Source: Muricea muricata
Taxonomy: Eukaryota > Cnidaria > Anthozoa > Malacalcyonacea > Plexauridae
DNA length: 64,000 nucleotides
Direction of reading: 5' to 3'
Assembly (NCBI GenBank): GCA_963855995.1
Contig: OY979723.1
Span: forward strand, 9,739,013 to 9,803,012
Shown: positions 55,165-64,000 of the stretch, piece after piece
Layout of the letters: each line of letters opens with the position of its first letter
Position numbering within the stretch: position 1 is the stretch's first letter
Made by a program: the position numbers and the translations under genes
Notes under the pieces: generated by a model
What the model was told of the DNA's origin: nothing
The model's input: only the letters and a program-made list of their open reading frames with translations
Database searches by the model: none

Positions 55165-58100
55165 TTTTGCTGGTGCAGAAACAGCTGCCAGCACAAGAAG
55201 GGCGCAAAAAGACCCGGTTGTCCGTGCAGAAATGAAGGATTGTATTGCAGAGACAAATGCAAGTGCGGCACAAATGTTATCATGTGTAAAAATAACGAAG
55301 ACGGGCTGACGCCTAAGCCCAGGAAAAAAACAACCGAAAAATATTTGGCAGAGAAGAGAGATGAGAGCTATAGATCATATCTGGTAAGATTTTACATAGA
55401 ATTTTTCATTAATTTAGCTTCATTCCGCACTAAATTTTCTTGAAATCAGTTGTTTATAAGGTTTTGTCGATTTCAAAAAAATTAGTAGGGCAGAACACGA
55501 ATATATGAACATCCCCCCTCCCGCACCAACTAAATTTCTAGTGCCTCCCCCCCCCCCCGCGCCAACTAAATCTCTAGTTATGGTCGTGACTATTAGAAAC
55601 ATGAAATACCGCAAGCGAGTCGAAGATATTGAAGGTGAACGTGAAATACCAGAATAACTGCATGTGGGAGTAAATTTCATATATACGATTCCTAACTTAC
55701 ATAAATATCGTTGTTTTCGGATTCGTTGTAATTCTTTCTGTTGTAGCCGTTTGTGGACGAGAATGACAGTGATAGTTCTGAAAAGGATCCGTCATCAACG
55801 CCAGGATCTCCAGAAAGTAGTCAAGTCCCTCAAGGTTAGCAGAAACATTCATGCTGAGACAAAACAGAAAGCGCAATCACTTATTAAGTAAGAACTGGGG
55901 CTGGTTGTATCAAAGGTGTTTAGCTTAAACGGTGGATAAGTGAAATTTAAAAATCACTTTTACACCTTGTACGGAACTGAAATTATGAGTTTAATAGAAT
56001 AAATATTAAGTTTTATATATAATTGTTCTTCTCAGGTCAAATAACTTCAGCTAGTTCGTTCACACAACATGCAAACGTGTTTTATATTTTTGACTTATCT
56101 ACCGTTTAAGCTAAACACCTTTGATACAACCGGCCCCAGATGTGTAACTTCTGTCAAAAAGTTGTCTCGCATTCACCATCTTCCTAGCAAATGTCATCAC
56201 AACGTGAGCTTTCGTGTATGTACATCCGAGGAAAATACGCGGAAACGAAGTGCTACGAAGTTACACATTTGTACCAAAGGTGAATAGCACTATCTACTGG
56301 TTAGTGATTCTTTAAACTTTGCATTAAAACATGCTCAGTTAACTGGTAAGCCCCGTAAAGTTTATTAGTTTCGAGTTAAGGTCACTTTTTACCGCTGGCG
56401 AGTTCAATATACCAGCTAGGTGTTATTGCGTTTTATGCTTTTCTGTGGTGGTTGAAAAAATCACTATCCGGTGGATAGCGTCATCCATCTTTCGTACAAC
56501 CGGTGTCCCTGAAAATATGGCCTCCCTTTAAAATCCCCCCCTGGTCATATTTCCTAGCAAACTTCCTGCGAAATATGACCTCCTCTTACGAAATTTGGGT
56601 TAGGGTTTCCGAACGTGGCCATATTTCCTACGATATTTGGCCCCCGGGCAATGTTTCCTAGGGTTAGCGTTAGGGGTTTTTTTTTGGGGGGGGAGGCATA
56701 TTTCCTGTTACACCGGCCCCTGTTCTTGCCTAGCAAGAAAGGAACAACCGGTTCTGGACTGATGAAAACAGCCGATTGAACAATGTTTTGCTGTCCACAT
56801 TTCTCAATGTTGCCAACATTATTACGCAGAATTCTTTTGCAACAAAGTGTTTTCCTATAGGGCATGGCAGATACGGAGCGCAAAACGGCCTGGCGCCGAA
56901 ATCGTCATGGAGTCGTGTATATCAAATCAATTGTGGCTATGCTCTCGTGATACACAACAAAAACTTCAATTACAACCTGCGACCAAGAGAAGGGTCTGAA
57001 AAAGATCTTGAAATGATAAAAGACTTCTGTGGGGAAGCAGATCTCCATCTTGATATTATACAAGATGTCACAATCGACGAGATCCGTGCCCATTGTTGGA
57101 AACTGGTAACAAAAGAGAGAAGTGTGTTTCAAAACTACGATGGTTTTGTTTGTTTTATACTTAGCCATGGAAATAGGTAAATATATATTTTTTATGCTAT
57201 ATATATAGAGATTTACGCGAGGTAAACGGGTGAAATAAAAATCGTATTTTCACTGTGGAGACGCGAATAAGCGTTTTCATTGGCCGCACGATTTTTTTCA
57301 CTAGTGAAAAATTATCGTATCAGCATTTTGATTGGCTATACGGTTTTTCTCACTAGTGAAGAAAATCGTATTACTATTTTGCTCACAACATGGTCGCCGT
57401 GTCGGGGAAGGAGCGAAAGGGTATTTGGCTTTTCCGCAATAAAAAACATGAAACGGAAAGAAAAACAGCTTTGGCCAAATAACAGTGAAATAAATGGTAT
57501 GATTCTGTTTTGAGAGTTCAATATTTTGTTTCGACATTGTTCGCCTTTGACAGGTTTCCTGTTTTAAAATAATCTCTGTATGGAACAAAATAATCTGCGT
57601 GGTTGGCTCGCGTTTGTACGATTTTTATTATGCACTTGTTGTGAAAGATTGCTAAACTCACTCGTGCATAAAAATCGTACGCACTCGCCAACCATGCAGT
57701 AATCTCAATTTCTATCAATTCATGATTTATATTTTCTTGTTAAAAACCGTTCGCGCAATCCATCAGTTAAAAACATGATCGCTTTCAGCAATGTTCTTAA
57801 AGGAACTAGGGGCGCAGTTGTTTGCATCGCCATTTTCGCAACAAAAATGTTTTACACATGTTAGAACACATTACACGAAACATAACGTTTCTGCAGCTGT
57901 GTTGCCTAGTTTGCCTAGGGCTTTAGAATTCGTCGCACAGAGGATCGCAGGCTCTGGCTACGAGACTGCCTCATGCGTCGCTGTCCAATGCATCGTTCTT
58001 TGATCCCAGTTCTAATCGCAAATATCAAATTCAAATCAAAGAACGTGCGCGAAACTATACTATCAAGAAAGAACACTATACAATCTGTTGAGGAAAGGCG

Positions 58101-58802
58101 AAAATACCTGAATCTATTTTCATTTACAAAATTCTAAATGGCCACACTGCTCCAAACCTAAAAGACGTTCTTTACCATAATAATGAAAGAGAGATATTTA
58201 CCATGAAAATAAAGTATGTATGTGTGTTTGTGTGTGTACTTTGTTTTAGGTCCGGCATCTCTGGAAAAAACCACAATATAATAAGCGTCGAAGAAATTAT
58301 AAAGTATTTCAAAGGAAGCGATGACCTCGTGGGAAAGCCTAAATTATTCTTTATCCAAGCGTGCCGAGGCAGTGAACGCGGCGACAGTGACGTTGAAGGC
58401 GATAATAAGGGAGCTGATAACGGCAAACGTTTATGTCCACCGGAATCATCCGACATCCTGGTCGCATATTCAACAATCAATAACGAATTACCCTACAGGG
58501 ATAGTTACAGTCGCTCGTCGTCGTTCATCCAAACTTTGCTGAAGCAGATTAGCACGCATGCGTATAGCGAGCACTTGATGGACATAATGATTATGGTGAA
58601 TAAAAAGATAGCTGAGAGCAAACTGGATGGTAACAGACAAATGTTGCCACAAGTTTCGACTTTGAAAAAATGCGTGTTTTTCAAGATGGCAAAGGTTGGT
58701 AATTGTACTAAAAGTCGTGATGAAGAAGGGGAAATATTGTCAAAGGTGAGATTGCTAATTGTTATAGGAAAAGCTGCAATAATGCTGTCTTTTTACTTGT
58801 AA
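55165..58802 (+). CDS. Caspase A1' (duplicate of A1)
   Basis: Exons 55165-55383, 55747-55834, 56861-57176, 58250-58745 (or stop at 58802), with the same borders and phases as A1. The four exons differ from A1 only by a few bases; IQACRG, SHGN and the Cys-rich pattern are intact. The Cys-rich exon has seven A residues then CAACC where A1 has ten A residues then CC, both in frame. Intron insertions (family G near 55896-56138, CACTAGTG element near 57208-57706) are shared with A1, so they predate the duplication. Confidence 0.7.
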
Positions 58803-59280
58803 AAAATAACTAAGTGTGTCATTTAAGATCAGTGATTAAATCTTTTTAACATTTTTAACCTTTATAGTGGTAAAAATATCGAGTTCACTAATTCCGAATA
58901 TACAGAACATCTTTAGAATCAACATTTCTATCATTCAATTAACAAGACTTTACATTGAAGCAGTAAATCTTGGAGTTCATTTCGGAGTCATCTTCAGGCA
59001 GAATGAAATACAATATTTTACAACATACATACGTACACTATGAAACTCCAGTTATCCTGCTTGTTGAGTCATTCTTCTCTAGGATATAGTATCATAATTA
59101 TAAACATATTCATATCAATTTTATGCGTCTTGTTTGAGCGCGATATATTGATTCTCAATGTATCCTCTATATTTGAAATTTGTTTTGTACTTTACTTTTT
59201 AAATTTTCGCTTAATAAGGCCAATATTTCATGCGCATACAGAGATCAGCGCTGGCATAGTGGCGCTGGCAAAGCTAAACT

Positions 59281-59661
59281 ATGGACCACTCCCCAATTAG
59301 ACAAACTTTTAATTTCGAAAACAATTTTAGCACAGTTGGAAAGAGCTTCCTAAATTTAGTGAAATTGTGAAGTTTGGTTGTAAAATATTGTAAAATGTGG
59401 AAAATATAGCCCCTGTAAAGTTTGCGAATTTTGTATACTTTTCTATTACGCGGGAAAAAGCGTCACCACATTTCCACATATAGTGGTAACGCTTTTCCTT
59501 GCGTAATACAAAAGTATACAAAATTCGCAGGGCTATATTTTCCACATTTTACAATATTTTGCAACCAAACTTTACAATTGCACTAAATTTAGAAAGCTCT
59601 TTCCAACTGTGCTAAAATTGTTTTCGAATTTAAAAGTTTGCCTAATTGGGGAATGGTCCAT
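59281..59661. repeat. Long foldback MITE, family F (after A1')
   Basis: Copy of 5042-5422, followed by the 32 bp tandem repeat at 59663-59860. Confidence 0.85.
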
Positions 59662-60127
59662 TGAGCTATATATATTACTCTTGACATAACTGTATTAAAC
59701 TACTTTGAGCTATTTCCATAACTGTATTAAACTACTTTGAGCTATATACATTACTGTATTAAACTACTTTGAGCTATATACATAACTGTATTAAACGACT
59801 TTGAGCTATATACATAACTGTATTAAACGACTTTGAGCTATATACATAACTGTTTTAAACTTAAAAGTACTATAAAATAAAAAGCGACTGCGGATGAGGC
59901 AGGTCTTTCTCGACGATGTGATGACGTGGATATTTCGCTTCTAATATCAACGTTACCTCGACATCGTCGATTCAACGTTTAAATATGGTTAATGAGATTG
60001 ACAACATAGCCTCAGCATTGACATTGTTTCAACGTCAAGAATGTAGCAGTTGACCAAGTAATTAACGTATTTTCCCGCTCAGTGCGATCCTGCTTTTTTA
60101 CTTTCATACAAGCGCGACCATTCTCTT

Positions 60128-60547
60128 TGGACCATTTCCTAATTAGACAAACTTAAATTCGAAAACAATTTTAGCCCAGTTGGAAAGAGCTTCCTAAATT
60201 TAGTGAAATTTCGAAGTTTGGTTGCACAATATTGTACAATATGGAAAATAAAGTAATGTAAAATTTGCGAATTTTGTATATATAATTTTGACTTTGTATT
60301 ACGCGGGAAAAAGCGTTACCACACTTCCACATAGTGGTACCGCTTTTCCGTTCGTAATACAAAAGTGTACAACCTTCCACATTTTACAATATTTCAAATT
60401 TCCACACTTCACATTTTACAATATTTCCACATTTTACAATATTTTGCAACCAAACTTGACTGATTGTTTGAAATTTAGGATGCTCTTTCCAGCTGTCCTA
60501 ATTGATTTTCCGAATTCAAAAGTTTGTTGAATGGGGGAATGGTCCAT
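60128..60547. repeat. Long foldback MITE, family F (unit A2')
   Basis: Copy of 5889-6307. Confidence 0.85.
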
Positions 60548-60763
60548 TAGTCATATTAAGTGTAGATCGACGTACATGCTCTATCACATCGGTCACTTTG
60601 ATATATTCACGTCAAAATGGTAACTTATATATCTTAATGGCTTAATGTCCAAGAAAATGCAATATTGATACAAGTCAATGTCATTAAACGAATTTTGCAT
60701 CAACTTGATACTTGCAATTATTTGTAACTTGTGCGCTTTGGGTAATTATTGTCATTTATGTAG

Positions 60764-63700
60764 TTTTGCTGGTGCAGAAACAGCTGCCAGCACAAGAAGA
60801 GCATAAAAAGACCCGGTTGTCCGTGCAGAAATGAAGGATTGTATTGCGGAGACAAATGCAAGTGTGGCACAAATGTTATCATGTGTAAAAATAACGAAGA
60901 CGGCCTGATGTCTAAGCCCAGGAAAAAACAACCGAAAAATATTTGGCAGAGAAGAGAGATGAGAGCTATAGATCATATCTGGTAAGATTTTACATAGAAT
61001 TTTTCATTAATTTAGCTTCATTCCGCACTAAATTTTCTTGAAATCAGTTGTTTATAAGGTTTTATCGATTTCAAAAAAATTAGTAGGGCAGAACACGAAT
61101 ATATGCACATCCCCCCTCCCGCACCAACTAAATTTCTAGTGCCCCCCCCCACGCCAACTAAATCTCTAGTTATGGTCGTGACTATTAGAAACATGAAATA
61201 CCGCAAGCAAGTCGAAGATATTGAGGGTGAACGTGAAATACCAGAATAACTGCATGTGGGGGTAAATTTCATATATAGGATTCCTAACTTACATAAATAT
61301 CGTTGTTTTCGGATTCGTTGTAATTCTTTCTGTTGTAGCCTTTTGTGGACGAGAATGACAGTGATAGTTCTGAAAAGGATCCGTCATCAACGCCAGGATC
61401 TCCCGAAAGTAGCATACCAGATTTTCGTAATGATAGTCAAGTCCCTCAAGGTTAGCAGAAACATTCATGCTGAGACAAAACACAAAGCGCAATCACTTAT
61501 TAAGTAAGAACAGATGTGTAACTTCTGTCAAAAAGTTGTCTCGCATTCGCCATCTTCCTAGCAAATGTCATCACAACGTGAGCTTTCGTGTATGTACATC
61601 CGAGGAAAATACGCGGAAACGAAGTGCTATGAAGTTACACATTTGTACGAAAGGTAGATAGCACTATCTACCGGTTAGTGATTCTTTAAACTTTGCATTA
61701 TAACATGCTTAATTAACTGGTAAACCCCGTAAAGTTTATTAGTTTCGAGTTAAGGTCACTTTTTACCGCTGGCGAGTTCAATATACCAGCTAGGTGTTAT
61801 TGCGTTTTATGCTTTTCTGTGGTGGTTGAAAAAATCATTATCCGGTGGATAGCGTTATCCATCTTTCGTGCAACCGGTGTCCCTGAAAATATGGCCTCCC
61901 TTTAAAATCCCCCCCCGGTCATATTTCCTAGCAAACGTCCTGCGAAATATGACCTCCTCTTACTAAATTTGGGTTAGGGTTTCCGAACGGGGCCATATTT
62001 CCTAGGATATTTGGCCCCCGGGCCATATTTCCTAGGGTTAGCGTTAGGGGTTTTTTTTGGGGGAGGCATATTTCCTGTTACACCGGTGTCAAGCGAAATT
62101 TATGATCCTTGCGAAATACGTGACCATGCGTGACGGGTCATTAATTTCGCGCACGTGGGCGCGAAATTCATGACGCTTGCGAAATTCATGACTTAAGCGG
62201 AACATACAAATGTCAAGAAATGTGTATGTCGCATAGAAATATAACCTGAAAACCTGCATTAATCGAGATATGAAGAATTTACAAGTCTGCTGCCGTTAAT
62301 AGACTAAAGTTGATAAAAATATAACTCAACATTGCATCAGAAACTTCGTGAAATTGTCGATTAATAAACTTGAGCGTTTGTCGAAGTGTAAACATAATTG
62401 AACTGGGTTATCGCAACTATGACTTCTAAACATATTTTCAAAACATTGTAGCTTTCAGGCATGAAACAGCGCATTTTGAAAAGGGGCATTTTAATAGGAC
62501 ATATTGTTACACTCAGTCTAGATGCGTGACATTGATACATAACCCAAAATTTACACCAGTTAATTTGCCTTCGAATTAAGAGAATTTTGCGTATAAACTA
62601 AGCTATACAAGCTATACACACCATACACGCTATACAGACCTCACTATACACACTATACAAGCTATATACACATGATAATCCCATCTATTAATTGATAATT
62701 CAAAATTAAAACCACATGACTTCAAAAACGAGCAAAGATTTCCACCAAAACAAGAAACACACGTGCTGTTGTTGTCGACTTGCGAAATTTCTGAGCCGAT
62801 GTCAATCATGCGCATCGTGTGCGCATGTGCAGATCTGTCATAGTCATGAATTTCGCAGGTCATAAATTTCGCGCGACACCGGCCCCTGTTCTTACCCAGC
62901 AAGAAAGGAACAACCGGTTCTGGACTCATGAAAATAGCCGATTGAACAATGTTTTGCGGCCCAAATTTCTCAATGTTGCCAACATTATTATGCAGAATTC
63001 TTTTGCAACAAAGTGTTTTCGTACAGGGCAAGCCAGAAACAGAGCGCAAAACGGTCTGGCACCGAAATCTTCATGCAGTCGTGTATATCAAATCAAACGT
63101 GGCTATGCTCTCGTGATACACAACAAAAACTTCAATTACAACCTTCGACCAAGAGAAGGGTCTGAAAAAGATCTTGAAGTGATAAAAGACTTCTGTGAGG
63201 AAGCAGATCTAAATCTTGATATTATACAAGATGTCACAATCGACGAGATCCGTGCCCATTGTTTGAAACTGGTAACAAAAGAGAGAAGTGTATTTCAAAA
63301 CTACGATGGTTTTGTTTGTTTTATACTTAGCCATGGAAATGGGTAAATATATATAATTCTTTCAATTCATGATTATATTTTCCTATTAAAAACCATTCGC
63401 GCAATCCATCAGTTAAAACGTGATCGTAACTAGGGGCGCCATTTTCGCAACAAAAATGTTTACACATGTTAGAAACACATTTTTGCTTCGCAGGAGGAAA
63501 AATTTTGTTTCTCTGACAATGTGCCTCGAGGTGGACAAACTGGGAAAATCATAGGAAGCATAGCGTTTCTGCAGCAGTTTGCCCAGGGCTTTAGGATTCC
63601 TCGCACAGAGGATCGCAGGCTCCAGCTACGAGACTGCCTCATGCGTCGCTGTCCAATGCATCGTTCTTTGATCCCAGGCGAAAATACCTGAATCTATTTT

Positions 63701-64000
63701 CTTTTACAAAATTCTAAATGGCCACACTGCTCCAAACCTAAAAGACGTTTTTTACCATAATAATGAAAGAGAGATATTTACCATAAAAATAAAGTATGTA
63801 TGTGTGTTTGTGTGTGTACTTTGTTTTAGGTCCGGCATCTCTGGAAAAAACGACAATATAATAAGCGTCAAAGAAATTATAAAGTATTTCAAAGGAAGCG
63901 ATGACCTCGTGGGAAAGCTTAAACTAGAAATACATGCATGCAGAAACCCCTCGCCACTAACTAAGAGCATGCAACTAAATTTTCGGAATTACATGAAGTA
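60764..64000 (+). pseudogene. Caspase A2' (duplicate of A2), additional frameshift
   Basis: Exons by homology: Cys-rich 60764-60981 (218 bp, one base short), linker 61339-61450, His exon 63027-63342 (SHGN kept), truncated exon 4 from 63830. The missing A in the run after AAGCCCAGG (60916) throws the Cys-rich exon out of frame, unlike A2. Exon 4 breaks off at the same GGGAAAGCTTAAA point. The window ends before one can see whether a B1-like Cys exon follows. Confidence 0.7.
62087..62878. mobile_element. 792-bp TIR element with CCGG duplication, second copy
   Basis: Same as 7849-8640, flanked by CCGG. Shared by both long copies. Confidence 0.85.

Larger units (their letters stand above)
54237..64000 (+). 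repeat. Right copy of the 9.76 kb segmental duplication
   Basis: Matches 1-9763 throughout, including every transposon insertion and the recombined junction near 54317 (base 80 in the left copy). It runs off the window end. Confidence 0.95.

Overview
The window is eukaryotic, from an animal genome. Coding information is split into short exons with GT-AG borders, intergenic DNA is AT-rich and full of inverted-repeat elements, and LINE, Penelope-like, Tc1/mariner and THAP-domain fragments are present. The THAP fragment style and the expanded caspase family point to a cnidarian. That is inference; no single sequence here fixes the species.

The organising theme is a tandem cluster of caspase genes. 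Family A (+ strand) occurs as A1 (929-4563) and A2 (6525-9784), and again as A1' (55165-58802) and A2' (60764-64000). An A gene reads: Cys-rich exon, acidic Ser-rich linker exon, exon with the catalytic His, exon with the catalytic Cys and small subunit. All splice phases agree. Family B (+) is B1 (12255-12729), B2 (13352-14902), B3 (24328-26872), B4 (34888-37371) and a relic B5 (45805-45873). It has a short acidic prodomain on two exons in place of the Cys-rich exon. Family C (- strand, intronless) is C1 (21627-22878, broken by a small transposon), C2 (31433-32467) and C3 (42321-43301, intact). C proteins have a QNCRG active site and a C-terminal tail of 13-residue repeats. C and B genes sit head to head, and the C-B pair is present three times.

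Layout: 1-9.76 kb, array A1-A2; 9.8-11.6 kb, nested transposons; 12.2-14.9 kb, B1-B2, whose exons appear fused into one chain; 15.1-18.1 kb, Tc1 relic and a LINE tail interrupted by nested elements; 18.07-19.17 kb, a block repeated at 50.0-52.9 kb; 20.6-21.5 kb, an A-unit relic; 21.5-31.0, 31.0-42.3 and 42.3-48.8 kb, three C-B duplication units, the first two carrying THAP and Tc1 relics downstream and the third interrupted by an inverted pair of Penelope-like copies; 49-54.2 kb, repeats and an orphan Cys-rich exon; 54,237-64,000, a near-identical second copy of 1-9,763.

The caspases presumably act as cytosolic cysteine proteases in cell death or innate immunity. Several are decayed or have altered active sites. 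The most interesting points are the apparent Cys-rich/caspase architecture, the fusion of neighbouring caspases through phase-matched exons, the repeat-tailed C caspases, and many transposon insertions whose empty sites are preserved in neighbouring paralogues. All gene models come from reading splice signals by eye and need transcript support.
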